Assembly: GCF_000719975.1 (NCBI RefSeq)
Contig: NZ_JOIJ01000003.1
Coordinates: 1-64,000, forward strand
DNA from: Prauserella rugosa
GTDB taxonomy: Bacteria > Actinomycetota > Actinomycetes > Mycobacteriales > Pseudonocardiaceae
Reading direction: 5' to 3'
Length of the DNA stretch: 64,000 bases
Shown here: piece by piece, positions 32,436 to 41,425 of the stretch
How positions within the stretch are numbered: position 1 is the stretch's first letter
Layout: each line of letters starts with the position of its first letter
Program-made: the position numbers and the translations under genes
Notes under the pieces: generated by a model
What the model was told of the DNA's origin: nothing
Seen by the model: only the letters and a program-made list of their open reading frames with translations
Databases searched by the model: none

Positions 32436-33808
32436 AGCACCGTCACCACCGGACGCACGTCCTCGACAGGCAGCAGACACGAGCGGACCGCGACGATCTC
32501 CCTGTGTTCCCGGCGCGCTCCCCCACCACCGGCGGGACCGTTGGTGTACAAGGACTCCACCTCCCATCCGACGACCGACGCCGCTTCCTCCGCCGCGACC
32601 CGCGCCGCCACGCGCAGCCGCACCTCGACCGGGTCCACGGCCTGCGCGGCAGGTCCGCCGAGTCCACCGAGTCCGGCGAGTCCACCGAGTCCGCGGAAGG
32701 CGGCGCCCGCACCGATGTACTCCACCTCCACGGCCGTCTCGTCGAGACCGTGCACGGACACGAGCCGCTCGCGCACGATGTCGGCAGCCAGCCGCGCACG
32801 GTCCAGGCACCGCGGGCCCGCGTACGTGATCTGCCCTTCGCCGAGCCATCCGCCGCGGAATCCGAGCGTCACCTTCAGCGTGTCGGGCCGGGCCCGTCCC
32901 GTGGCCCCGCTCGCGACAACGCGGTCGGGTCCGGATTCGGTGAAGGTGACACCGCTGAAATCCGCGACGACGTCGGGCGTGACGTAGCCGCCCGGATCGT
33001 CCACTTCGTACAGCAGCTGTTCGCCGCAGGTTCGGGCGTCGAGCCGGCCGCCGGACCGGGCGAGCTTGCCGAACACCGCGCTGCCGTCCGGCCCGACGTC
33101 GGCGAACGGGAACCCGAGGTGGGCCGGGTCGGGCACCGGCTTGGTGAGCGGATCGGCGAAGTAGCCGCCGGTGAGCTGACCTGCGCACTCGAGCAGGTGG
33201 CCCACGAGGGTGCCCCGGCCCAGGAGGGTGGGGTCGCCGCGGTCCCAGCCGTGTTCGTGCAGCAGCGGTCCGAGGTACAGCGCGGGGTCGGCGACCCGGC
33301 CGGTCACCACCACGTCGGCCCCGGACGCGAGCGCCTGCGCCACCGGCTCGGCGCCGAGGTAGGCGTTGGCCGAGATGAGCTCCTCGCCGATCTCCGACAG
33401 CCGTGTGCCCGTCTCCCACACCCGGGGATCGCGGCGGCGCACGGCGTCGAGGACGTCGTCGCCGGTCACCGTCGCCACGCGGGACGGCAGGCCCAGTTCG
33501 CGGATCACCTCTGCGGCCCTGACTCCTGCGGCCTCCGGGTTCGCCGCGCCGGAGTTGGTGACGACCGTCGTGCCCGCGTCCCGGCAGTGCGGCAGCACGG
33601 CCCTGAGGCGGGCGGCCAGCAGCGGGTCGTATCCGGCGTGCGGATCGGCCAGCCTGCGGGTGTGTCCCGCCGCGACGGTCCGCTCGCCGAGGCACTCGAA
33701 CACCAGGTAGTCCAGCGCGCCGTGCTGGGCGAGTTCGACGGCGGGATCGATGCGGTCGCCGGCGAATCCGGCACCCGCGCCGAGCCGCACGGTACGGCCG
33801 GCGCTCAT
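32432..33808 (-). CDS. DUF1446 / acyclic terpene utilisation AtuA family protein
   Basis: 458 residues from ATG 33808, overlapping the transporter stop (ATGA). Family features are VRLGAGAGFAGDRIDPAVELA, LDYLVFECLGERTVAAG, TNSGAANPEAAG, VVTGRVADPALYLGPL and GHLLECAGQLTGGYFADP. AtuA is required for growth on citronellol and related terpenes in Pseudomonas, but its reaction is not established. DUF1446 genes also occur in other acid-utilisation clusters. An internal Leu-Gly-Gly repeat (about residues 370-384) arises from a short DNA repeat at 32659-32694. Lies between a CitMHS transporter and the small AtuA-C gene. Confidence 0.85.
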   Translation of the reverse strand: MSAGRTVRLGAGAGFAGDRIDPAVELAQHGALDYLVFECLGERTVAAGHTRRLADPHAGYDPLLAARLRAVLPHCRDAGTTVVTNSGAANPEAAGVRAAEVIRELGLPSRVATVTGDDVLDAVRRRDPRVWETGTRLSEIGEELISANAYLGAEPVAQALASGADVVVTGRVADPALYLGPLLHEHGWDRGDPTLLGRGTLVGHLLECAGQLTGGYFADPLTKPVPDPAHLGFPFADVGPDGSAVFGKLARSGGRLDARTCGEQLLYEVDDPGGYVTPDVVADFSGVTFTESGPDRVVASGATGRARPDTLKVTLGFRGGWLGEGQITYAGPRCLDRARLAADIVRERLVSVHGLDETAVEVEYIGAGAAFRGLGGLAGLGGLGGPAAQAVDPVEVRLRVAARVAAEEAASVVGWEVESLYTNGPAGGGGARREHREIVAVRSCLLPVEDVRPVVTVL

Positions 33809-35214
33809 GCCGCCCACACCGGGATGGCTCCGGTCGCGAACGCGACGGCCAGCATGACCAGACTCGTGATCCACGCCCAGCCGAGCAGACGTCGGATGTG
33901 CTTGCCGATGTCCACGCCGGCCAGTCCCACGAGCAGGTAGAACGCCCCGGTCAGCGGGCTGATCGGGAAGCCGAGTGTCTCCTCGCCGATCAGGGCCGCC
34001 TGCGCGAGGTCGGCGGCGTTGATCCCGAACTGCTCGCCGACCCCGTTCAGCACGGGCAGCACGCCGAAGTAGAACGCGTCCGGGCCGAACACGAGGCTCA
34101 ACGGCACGCCGAGCACGCCGATGACCAGTGGCAGCGCGGGCGCGAGTCCGGACGGGATCGCCTCGGCCGCCGTGGTGGCCATGGCCTCGATCATGCCGCT
34201 GGCCTCGAGGATGCCCAGGAACACGCCGGCGGCCAGCAGGGTCGTGGCCATCAGCATCGCGCCCTTCGCGTGCGCCTCGATGCGCGCGGTCTGCCGCGCG
34301 AGCCCCGGGTAGTTCACGATCAGCGCCACGACGAGGCCTGCCAGGAACACCGCCTCGGGCGTGGCCACGGCCGCGACGAGACATCCGACGACCGCCACGG
34401 TGAGTACGACGTTGAACCAGAACAGCCGCGGCCGCCGGAGGTCGCCGGCCTCGTCGCCGTCGGTGTCCGCGTCACCACCTGCCGCGCCACCTGCCGCGTC
34501 ACCACCTGCCGGGTCGTCGGCGGGTGCGTCGGGGCTCTGCACGCTCGGCGACGAGGCGGAGGTTCCACCCGCGGCGATCGTCGCCGGCTGCTGCACCAGG
34601 CCGATGCGTTTGCTCTCCCGTTTGCCGAGCAGCCACGCAATGACGAGGGCGACGACGACCCCGGCGATCTGCGCGGGGATCAGCGGCACCCACAGTTCGT
34701 TGGCCGGAACCCCGGACGTCGACGCCGCGCGTGCCGTGGGCCCGCCCCAGGGCAGCACGTTCATCACTCCCGCGCCGAGGCCCACGCACGTGGTGAGCAG
34801 CAGCCTGCTCATGCCGAGCCGGTCGAAGATGGGCAGCATCGCCGGGATGGTGATGAGGAAGGTCGTCGCACCCGCGCCGTCGAGGTGGGCGGCGCAGGCC
34901 AGGGCGGTCGTCGCCGCGCACACCGTCGCGGGCGAGTCCCCGGCGAAGCCGACGATCCTTCTGATCACCGGGTCGAACATGCCCGCGTCGCGCAATACCC
35001 CGAAGAAGGCGATGGCGAACACGAACATGGCGGCGGTTCCGGCGACGTCCGCGATGCCCTCCCCCGCGAACTCGCCGATCTCCGCCGGCGCGAACCCAGC
35101 CACCAGCGCGGCGACGATGGGCACGCCGGCCAGTGCCACCACGGCGGCCACCCGGTTGGTCAGCAACAGCGCCAGAATCACGCCGACGGTCGCAAAGCCC
35201 AGCAAAGACAACAT
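33805..35214 (-). CDS. CitMHS-family citrate/tricarboxylate transporter
   Basis: 469 residues from ATG 35214. Eleven to twelve hydrophobic helices are visible. LGFATVGVILALLLTNRVAA at the start, AHLDGAGATTFLITIPAMLPIF in the middle, and SLVFGPDAFYFGVLPVL near the end (each a CitMHS/Na-H antiporter-like signature) place it in the ion transporter superfamily that includes CitM and CitH. A loop of about 40 residues rich in Ala, Gly and Asp sits mid-protein. The partner genes are DUF1446 proteins and a divergent LysR regulator. It probably imports a metal-complexed di- or tricarboxylate, or an isoprenoid acid. Confidence 0.84.
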   Translation of the reverse strand: MLSLLGFATVGVILALLLTNRVAAVVALAGVPIVAALVAGFAPAEIGEFAGEGIADVAGTAAMFVFAIAFFGVLRDAGMFDPVIRRIVGFAGDSPATVCAATTALACAAHLDGAGATTFLITIPAMLPIFDRLGMSRLLLTTCVGLGAGVMNVLPWGGPTARAASTSGVPANELWVPLIPAQIAGVVVALVIAWLLGKRESKRIGLVQQPATIAAGGTSASSPSVQSPDAPADDPAGGDAAGGAAGGDADTDGDEAGDLRRPRLFWFNVVLTVAVVGCLVAAVATPEAVFLAGLVVALIVNYPGLARQTARIEAHAKGAMLMATTLLAAGVFLGILEASGMIEAMATTAAEAIPSGLAPALPLVIGVLGVPLSLVFGPDAFYFGVLPVLNGVGEQFGINAADLAQAALIGEETLGFPISPLTGAFYLLVGLAGVDIGKHIRRLLGWAWITSLVMLAVAFATGAIPVWAA

Positions 35215-35293
35215 TGTCCCGGACCTCTCCACGTTGCACGGTCGCCGCAGAGTCTGGGGCAGCCGCCGTCTAGCGTCCAGCATTGATTCCGCA

Positions 35294-35299
35294 TAGATT
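35294..35299 (+). promoter_or_regulatory. TAGATT -10 box of a leaderless lysR mRNA
   Basis: TAGATT ends eight bases before GTG 35308, the same spacing as at the gntR-type gene at 12927. The 93-bp divergent region also holds two ATTGAT copies (35282-35287 and 35297-35302), possibly part of the LysR site. Confidence 0.4.
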
Positions 35300-35307
35300 G
35301 ATGTGCT

Positions 35308-36243
35308 GTGAGCATAGACCTCTCGGTGCGGCATCTGCGGGTCGTCGTCGCCGTGGCCGATGCGGGCGGGTACAGCGCGGCGGCCCGGACGCTCCACATC
35401 GCACAGTCCTCTTTGAGCAGAGCGGTGCTCGAGGTGGAACATCGCGTCGGGGTGTCGTTGTTCGAACGCACGACGCGGCAGGTGCGGCCGACGGTCGAGG
35501 GTGCGGAGTTCCTGCGGCTGGCGCGGCGCCTGCTGGCCGATTTCGACGCCGCGTTGAACCATTTCGAGGGCTATCTCGCGGGCACGCGTGGTGCGGTGAC
35601 GATTGCGGCGCTGCCGTCGTTGGCGGGCAGCATGGTGCCGTCGGTGGTGGCCGAACTGCGCAGGGAGCTGCCGGAGGTCACGGTGTCGGTGCGGGACGGG
35701 CTGTCCGACGAGGTGCTCGCGCGGGTGGTCGACGGCACCGCCGACATGGCGTTGACGGTGTCACCGACGGTTCCGGAGGGGTTGGCGACCACGAGGATCG
35801 CCGTGGACCGTTTCGTCTGTGTCTTCCCGCCCGGTCATCGGTTCGATCGGCGGAAACGGGTGAGCTGGCGCGATCTGGCCGGTGAGCCGTTCGTGGCCTT
35901 CGACCACAGCACGAGTATCCGCGCCTACGTCGACCGCACCTTGGCCGACACGGGGGTGGAGGTCGGCCCGGTCACCGAGGCCCGCAACATCGGCGCTGTG
36001 GCCGGGTTGACCGCCGCGGGCCTGGGCGTGTCGATGGTGCCTGCGCTGGTGGTGCCGATGATGGGTTTCGCGGGGCTGCACCGGCGCGCGGTTGCGCCGG
36101 TCGTGGAACGCGACATCCGCCTCGTCCACGATCCGGCGCGCCCGCTGTCCCGGCCCGCCCGTGCCCTGCGGGACACCCTGCTCGCCGCTGCGGATCGCGA
36201 CCTGCCCCTGCCGACGGGGGCGCGCTGGGCGCCACGGCACTGA
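35308..36243 (+). CDS. LysR-family transcriptional regulator
   Basis: 311 residues from GTG 35308. The N-terminal helix-turn-helix is unmistakable: HLRVVVAVADAGGYSAAARTL, split as HLRVVVAVADAGG and YSAAARTLHIAQSSLSRAV, then LFERTTRQVRPT. The periplasmic-binding-like effector domain follows. Divergent from the CitMHS-AtuA operon, which it probably activates in response to the imported acid. Confidence 0.9.
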   Translation: MSIDLSVRHLRVVVAVADAGGYSAAARTLHIAQSSLSRAVLEVEHRVGVSLFERTTRQVRPTVEGAEFLRLARRLLADFDAALNHFEGYLAGTRGAVTIAALPSLAGSMVPSVVAELRRELPEVTVSVRDGLSDEVLARVVDGTADMALTVSPTVPEGLATTRIAVDRFVCVFPPGHRFDRRKRVSWRDLAGEPFVAFDHSTSIRAYVDRTLADTGVEVGPVTEARNIGAVAGLTAAGLGVSMVPALVVPMMGFAGLHRRAVAPVVERDIRLVHDPARPLSRPARALRDTLLAAADRDLPLPTGARWAPRH

Positions 36244-36277
36244 AGGCCCGGACCGCCCACGTGGTGCCGGGGGCAGG

Positions 36278-37033
36278 TCACGTGGCGGTGTAGCCGCCGT
36301 CGACGAGGTGGTAGCTGCCGGTGACGAAGCTGGCCGCGTCGCTGGCCAGGAACGCGACCAGCTGGGCCACTTCGTCCGGGCGGGCCATCCTGCCCAGGAC
36401 GTGTTTGGCCGCGAGGTCCTTCTGGGTGGCCTCGTCGAGCGCGGCCGCGACGGCGGGGGTCTGCACGAAGCCGGGGCCGACGGCGTTCACGCGGACACCC
36501 TGTGCGCCGTACTCGATCGCGGCGTTCTTGGTGAGGCCCTGCAGCGCGTGCTTCGTCGTGACGTACGCCGAGTTCCCCGCGAAGCCCACCGACCCGAGCA
36601 TCGAGGACATGTTCACGATGCTGCCTCCGCCGTGCCCTGCCATCACCGGGATCTGGGCCTGCAGGCCGTGGAACACTCCGTCGAGATTGACGCCCAGGAC
36701 CTTACGCCACTGGTCGAGCGGATACTCGGCCACGTTCGCAGCACCGCCACCGATTCCCGCGTTGTTGACGGCGATGCGCAGCGGCGCCAACCGCTCGGCC
36801 TCGGCCACGGCCTCCGCGTGGAAGTCCACATCGGATGCATCGCCCTGCAGTGCCACGGCGGTGGCTCCCTCGACCGTGAGTCGTTCCACCACGGCTCGCG
36901 CCGCCTCGCCGTCGAGGTCGGCGACCACGACGGCTGCGCCATTGGCCGCCAGCACCTCGGCCACGGCCTCGCCGATGCCGCTGCCGGCTCCGGTCACGAT
37001 CGCCGATCGGTTCGCCACGTCGTAGGTGGCCAT
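36278..37033 (-). CDS. Short-chain dehydrogenase/reductase (SDR, classical)
   Basis: 251 residues from ATG 37033; GGGAGG lies four bases upstream, and a second ATG directly before it is nearly equivalent. TGAGSGIG (14-21) binds NAD(P); the Asp39-Leu pair (VADLDG) favours NAD. NNAG is at 90-93. The catalytic set is Ser144 region (NMSSML), Tyr157 and Lys161. The ending YHLVDGGYTAT is standard. Substrate unknown. It is divergent from the GntR gene at 37253 across about 220 bp and convergent with lysR. Confidence 0.88.
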   Translation of the reverse strand: MATYDVANRSAIVTGAGSGIGEAVAEVLAANGAAVVVADLDGEAARAVVERLTVEGATAVALQGDASDVDFHAEAVAEAERLAPLRIAVNNAGIGGGAANVAEYPLDQWRKVLGVNLDGVFHGLQAQIPVMAGHGGGSIVNMSSMLGSVGFAGNSAYVTTKHALQGLTKNAAIEYGAQGVRVNAVGPGFVQTPAVAAALDEATQKDLAAKHVLGRMARPDEVAQLVAFLASDAASFVTGSYHLVDGGYTAT

Positions 37034-37240
37034 CATGCCTCCCATCCCCGGCGCCGCAGCGCCGGACGGTGTCGGTGTCCTGGGTGGGCCACCGGCCAGG
37101 CCGTTGCGCCCACCACACCCTGACGGGACAGGCGCGCGATCGCGACTCCCCTAACGGATGCCCCGTTCGGACCATGTGGCATCCGACGCCGAGGTGAGCC
37201 GGTTCCGGGAGGGCCGCTTGTCGTACGTCGCCCTAATACC

Positions 37241-37261
37241 TATTGTACAGGTATGTACAGG
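37241..37261. promoter_or_regulatory. Operator: two TGTACAGG repeats 10 bp apart across the gntR start codon
   Basis: TGTACAGG occurs at 37244-37251 and 37254-37261, exactly one helical turn apart. The second copy covers the ATG at 37253. TATTGT (37241-37246) is a good -10 box six bases before that ATG. TACCT...AGGTA flanks add symmetry. The site therefore overlaps promoter, transcription start and start codon of a leaderless repressor gene. Confidence 0.55.
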
Positions 37262-37978
37262 ACTGATCAGGATCGTCCGGTGAGCTTCAGCAAGCGGGAC
37301 CGGCTGGTGCACGAGCTGTCCCGGCAGATCCATGCGGGCGTGCTGACCCGTGGCGACCAGCTCCCCGCCGAGCACGAGCTCGCCCAGCGGTTCGAGGTCA
37401 GCCGCGGGACGGTACGCAGCGCACTGTCCGAGCTGCAGCGCCGCGAGCTCATCACCACGCAGACGGGCGTCGGATCGTTCGTCACGTTCGATGGCGTCGA
37501 ACTGGACCAGACCGTCGGCTGGGCAACGGCCCTCACGCGCTCGGGTTTCGACGTCCGGGCGGAACTGCTCGACATCGAGAAGGCGACGGATCAGGAGTTG
37601 AGCACCCGTTTCGGGGTCGAGGAGTTCGTCGCCGTCCGCCGGCTCCGGCGCGACCGGGCTGCGGGACCGGTGTCCTACGAGGTATCCCTGCTGCCCGCGT
37701 CCGGCGAACTCGCGGACCTGCCACAACGCGGACTGGTCGACGACTCGCTCACCGCGACCCTCGCCGCGGCCGGACTACGCGCGGCGCGGGGAGAACAGTG
37801 GATCAGCACCGAGCCGCTGACCGCACACACAGCCGAACTGCTCGAGCGCAGGGAGGGCGAGTTGTTCCTCCGGGCGGCGCGGACCAGCACCGACTCCACC
37901 GGGGGACTCGTCGAGCACGTCATCAGCCTCCTGGACCCTGCTCGGTTCCAGTTCCACCTGACGTTCGGTACCGCATGA
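37253..37978 (+). CDS. GntR-family regulator (UTRA), YegW-like position
   Basis: 241 residues from ATG 37253. The winged helix domain spans about residues 13-80 (LVHELSRQIHAGVLTRGDQLPAEHELAQRFEVSRGTVRSAL, in parts) and the UTRA ligand-binding domain follows. Its stop overlaps the start of the glycohydrolase gene, so regulator and enzymes form one operon. The operator across its own start predicts tight autorepression of the whole operon. A nucleoside or nucleoside-derived metabolite is the most likely effector, judging from the neighbours. Confidence 0.89.
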   Translation: MYRTDQDRPVSFSKRDRLVHELSRQIHAGVLTRGDQLPAEHELAQRFEVSRGTVRSALSELQRRELITTQTGVGSFVTFDGVELDQTVGWATALTRSGFDVRAELLDIEKATDQELSTRFGVEEFVAVRRLRRDRAAGPVSYEVSLLPASGELADLPQRGLVDDSLTATLAAAGLRAARGEQWISTEPLTAHTAELLERREGELFLRAARTSTDSTGGLVEHVISLLDPARFQFHLTFGTA

Positions 37979-38976
37979 GCGGCGCAGATCTGCGTGACCG
38001 CGCGCTGGGCGCGTTCGAGGGTCTCGCGCTCGGTGATGCACTCGGCATGCCGACCCAGTCGATGTCCCGCGAGGCCATCGCCCTCCATTACGGACGGCTC
38101 GAGGGATTGTGCGACGCCGTCGAGCAGCAGCCCATCTCCCCCGGACTTCCCGCGGGCACGGTCACCGACGACACCGAACAGGCCGTCCTGGTCGCACGTC
38201 TGCTCGTTCAGGGCCGCGGCCGGATCGAGCCGCACGCGTTCGCCCGTGCGTTGCTCGACTGGGAGGCGGACATGGTCCGCCGGAACCTGGCCGATCTGCT
38301 CGGACCGTCGACGAAGCGAGCGCTGGAACAGCTCGAATCCGGGGTCTCCCCGGACGAGGCGGGCCGTACGGGCACGACGAACGGTGCAGCGATGCGGATC
38401 ACGCCGGTCGCCATCGCGACGAAACCCGATCTCGAGCCGCTCCTGGACGCGGTCGTCGGCGCGAGCAGGCTCACCCACAACACGAGCCTCGGAATCGCCG
38501 CGGCCGCTGCTGTGGCGGCCGCGGTGTCGGCGGGGATCGACGGTGCGGACCTCGGTTCCGCGATGGACCATGCCGAACGCGCGGCCGCCGAGGGCGCCGC
38601 GCGGGCACCATGGGCGGCCGGCGGGGAGATCGCCCCGCGCATCCGCTGGGCCCGCGGCTGGGTGCGGTCCTTGGACGACGACACGCTGCCGTCGGCGGTC
38701 GCGGAGGTCATCGGCACGTCGGTGGCCGCACAGGAGTCCGTCGTGGCCGCGTTCGCGCTCGCCGAGGCCTTGGGTGACCGGCCGCTGGAGGCGTTGACGC
38801 TGGCTGCTCGACTCGGTGGCGATACCGACACGGTGGCCGCCGTCTGCGGAGCCATTCTCGGTGCCCGGCACGGGACATCGGGGTTGCCCACCGACCTCAC
38901 CGCCGTGGTGCGGAAGGTCAACGATCTCGACCTCGGCGGTGTCGTCGAGGGACTTCTCGAACTGCGCCACAGCTGA
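37975..38976 (+). CDS. ADP-ribosylglycohydrolase-family protein (YegU-like)
   Basis: 333 residues from ATG 37975 (ATGA overlap). DraG/ARH-family metal ligands are visible in VTDDTEQA (Thr64, Asp65, Asp66) and in ARLGGDTDTVAAVCGAILGA near residue 285, the two canonical Mg2+ sites. GRTGTTNGAAMRI is the mid-protein motif. Proteins of this fold hydrolyse N- or O-glycosidic bonds of ADP-ribose. In an operon with a nucleobase-type permease and a sugar kinase, a role as nucleoside or nucleotide-sugar hydrolase is more likely than reversal of protein ADP-ribosylation. Confidence 0.87.
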   Translation: MSGADLRDRALGAFEGLALGDALGMPTQSMSREAIALHYGRLEGLCDAVEQQPISPGLPAGTVTDDTEQAVLVARLLVQGRGRIEPHAFARALLDWEADMVRRNLADLLGPSTKRALEQLESGVSPDEAGRTGTTNGAAMRITPVAIATKPDLEPLLDAVVGASRLTHNTSLGIAAAAAVAAAVSAGIDGADLGSAMDHAERAAAEGAARAPWAAGGEIAPRIRWARGWVRSLDDDTLPSAVAEVIGTSVAAQESVVAAFALAEALGDRPLEALTLAARLGGDTDTVAAVCGAILGARHGTSGLPTDLTAVVRKVNDLDLGGVVEGLLELRHS

Positions 38977-38999
38977 GCGCACACAGCAAGGAGGCTGCC

Positions 39000-40469
39000 G
39001 TGAGCACTGCGACCGACGCCGGGGTCGACGAACCCGGCGAGGGTGTCCTCGAGACACGGGGCATCGAGCCGGTTCCCGAGGACGAACGCACCGGTCATCC
39101 GATGCAGTTGTTCTGGGTGTGGTTCGCCGCGAACATCTCGATCCTGGGATTGCCGCTCGGCGCGACCCTCGTGGCGATTCAGCACCTCGCGTTCTGGCAA
39201 GCCGTTCTCGTGGCGATTCTCGGCGCGGTCGGGTCGTTCGCGATCGTGGGAGTCATCTCGATCGCGGGACGCAGGGGCGGCGCTCCGGGACTGACGTTGT
39301 CGCGTGCGGTCTTCGGTGTCCGCGGCAACGCGGGTCCGACACTGGTGTCGTTGATCTCGCGGCTCGGCTGGGAGACGGTGAACACGACGACGGCGGCTTT
39401 CGCGTTGCTGTCGTTGTGCGCCATCGTGTTCGGCACGGAGGCGGGAGCGAAGAACGCTCCGGCGTTGACGCTCGTGTGCATCGGCGTGTTCGTCCTTGCC
39501 ACCGTGGTGGTGTCGGGGCTCGGCCACCGAGTGTTGGTCGCGGTACAACGGTGGTCGACCTGGATCTTCGGCGCGCTGAACGTCGTCGTGGCCGGCAACC
39601 TCATCGCAACGGTCGACTGGGCCGCGGTCGGTGCAGCGCAGCCCGCGTCCGTCGGCGCGATGATCGCCGGGGTGGGGACGATCGCGGCGGGTACGGGTAT
39701 CGGCTGGGCGAATGCGTCCGCGGACATGTCGCGTTATCAGCGGCCGTCGGTGCGCGCGGGGTCGCTCGTGGCGTCCGCGGCCGCCGGGGCGGGTATTCCG
39801 TTGGTGTTGCTGATCTCGTTGGGCAGCCTGCTGTCCGCGGGCGATCCCACGTTGGCCGAGGCCGGTGATCCGGTGGCCGCGATCCGCGACATGCTGCCTC
39901 CGTGGATGGCGGTTCCGTATCTGATCGCCGCGTTCGGTGGGTTGCTGTTGTCGAACCACCTGTCGGTGTACTCGGCGGGATTGACGACCCTGACGTTGGG
40001 CATCCGCACGAAACGGGTGTACGCGGTCGTACTCGACGTCGTCGTGACCACCCTCGGCGCCATCTACTTCATGTTGATCGCCGACAGCTTCTACACGCCG
40101 TTCATCGCGTTCATCAATCTGCTGGCGATTCCCACGACCGCATGGGTCGGCGTGTTCCTGGTCGACATGATGCGACGCCAACGATACGACGCGGCCGGCC
40201 TGATGGATCTGAGCCGGTCGAGTTCGTACTGGTACCGCGGCGGCGTCGAACCTCGCGCGCTCGGAGCGTGGGCGGTGGCGATCGTGGTCGGCTACCAGTT
40301 CATCGTCGCCGGGCCGCAGGGCGATGTGTGGTTCAGCGGTGTGTGGGCCGACAGTTGGCTGGGGCGTAACGGCTTGGGCTGGATCGTCGCGTTCGTCGTG
40401 GCCGGTGGGTTGTATGCGGCGCTCGGTGGTGCACGCGGAGGCCGGCCCACGAAGGAGGACGTGCGGTGA
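39000..40469 (+). CDS. NCS1-family cytosine/purine-type permease
   Basis: 489 residues from GTG 39000, preceded by AAGGAGG. Twelve membrane helices. NCS1 features are GHPMQLFWVWFAANISILGLPLG (in parts), GAPGLTLSRAVFGVRGN in helix 3 region, and WANASADMSRYQRPSV. These transporters move nucleobases, hydantoins or nucleosides with Na+ or H+. In E. coli the matching yeg operon has a different transporter type (YegT), so this looks like non-orthologous replacement. Confidence 0.87.
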   Translation: MSTATDAGVDEPGEGVLETRGIEPVPEDERTGHPMQLFWVWFAANISILGLPLGATLVAIQHLAFWQAVLVAILGAVGSFAIVGVISIAGRRGGAPGLTLSRAVFGVRGNAGPTLVSLISRLGWETVNTTTAAFALLSLCAIVFGTEAGAKNAPALTLVCIGVFVLATVVVSGLGHRVLVAVQRWSTWIFGALNVVVAGNLIATVDWAAVGAAQPASVGAMIAGVGTIAAGTGIGWANASADMSRYQRPSVRAGSLVASAAAGAGIPLVLLISLGSLLSAGDPTLAEAGDPVAAIRDMLPPWMAVPYLIAAFGGLLLSNHLSVYSAGLTTLTLGIRTKRVYAVVLDVVVTTLGAIYFMLIADSFYTPFIAFINLLAIPTTAWVGVFLVDMMRRQRYDAAGLMDLSRSSSYWYRGGVEPRALGAWAVAIVVGYQFIVAGPQGDVWFSGVWADSWLGRNGLGWIVAFVVAGGLYAALGGARGGRPTKEDVR

Positions 40470-41386
40470 CGGGCAGGCTGGTCCACACCGGACAGGTCAT
40501 TCTCGACCTCGTCATGCGCGTCGACGCGTTGCCCGAGCCGGGTGGGGACGTGTTGGCCTCGGAGACGACGTTACTGCCGGGCGGCGGGTTCAACGTGATG
40601 GCCGCCGCCGCGCGGTCGGGGGCGCGGGTCGTGTACGCGGGCGCGCACGGCTCGGGTCCGTTCGGAGACCGGGTTCGGGCGGCCTTGCGTGGGGAGGGCG
40701 TCGGCCTGGCGGGCCCGCCAAGCGACGAGGGCGATACGGGCGTCTGTGTCGCGGTGGTGGACGGCTCCGGAGAACGTACGTTCGTCACGGGTAGCGGCGC
40801 GGAGGCCGGATTGACGGCCGAACGGCTCGCGCCGGTCGAGGCGGGCACCGGAGATGTTGTGTATCTAAGTGGCTACAGCCTGATGCACGGACCGAACCGG
40901 GCGGCGCTCAAGGGCTGGCTGCCGTCCGCGGCGGGTGCAACGGTGTTGTTGGATCCGGGCCCCTTGGGACCTCGGATCCCTCACGAGGTGCTCGATGCGA
41001 CGTTGTCGCGGGTGGATGTACTGAGTGCCAACGCCCGCGAGGCGCGTGGTTTGACCGGCGCGCGGGATCTGTCCACGGCCGCGGCCACGCTCGCCGGCCG
41101 CCTACGTCCGTCGTCGACAGTCGTGGTGCGCGACGGTGCGGACGGGTGCCTGGTGGCGTCGGACGGAACGGTCGAGCGCATCCCGGGTTTCCCGGTCTCG
41201 CCGGTCGACACGAACGGAGCGGGAGACACGCATTGCGGCGTGCTGGTGGCGGAGCTGCTCGCGGGCTCGACGTTGGAGGTCGCGGCGCGCCGGGCGAACG
41301 CCGCCGCAGCACTGTCGGTGTTGCGCCGTGGCCCCGCGACGGCGCCGACCGCGAGCGAGATCGACGCGTTCCTCGCCGAGCGGTGA
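40466..41386 (+). CDS. PfkB/ribokinase-family sugar kinase (YegV-like)
   Basis: 306 residues from GTG 40466 (GTGA overlap). PfkB signature 1 appears as LLPGGGFNVMAAAARSGARV and signature 2 as VDTNGAGDTHCGVLVAEL, with the catalytic Asp in GAGD. It should phosphorylate the sugar freed by the glycohydrolase, or a nucleoside directly, in the cytoplasm. Last gene of the operon. Only 39 bp separate it from the convergent DUF222 gene. Confidence 0.88.
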   Translation: MTGRLVHTGQVILDLVMRVDALPEPGGDVLASETTLLPGGGFNVMAAAARSGARVVYAGAHGSGPFGDRVRAALRGEGVGLAGPPSDEGDTGVCVAVVDGSGERTFVTGSGAEAGLTAERLAPVEAGTGDVVYLSGYSLMHGPNRAALKGWLPSAAGATVLLDPGPLGPRIPHEVLDATLSRVDVLSANAREARGLTGARDLSTAAATLAGRLRPSSTVVVRDGADGCLVASDGTVERIPGFPVSPVDTNGAGDTHCGVLVAELLAGSTLEVAARRANAAAALSVLRRGPATAPTASEIDAFLAER

Positions 41387-41425
41387 CGCCGTCAACGGTG
41401 CGACGTTCTCGGCGGACGATTCGCA

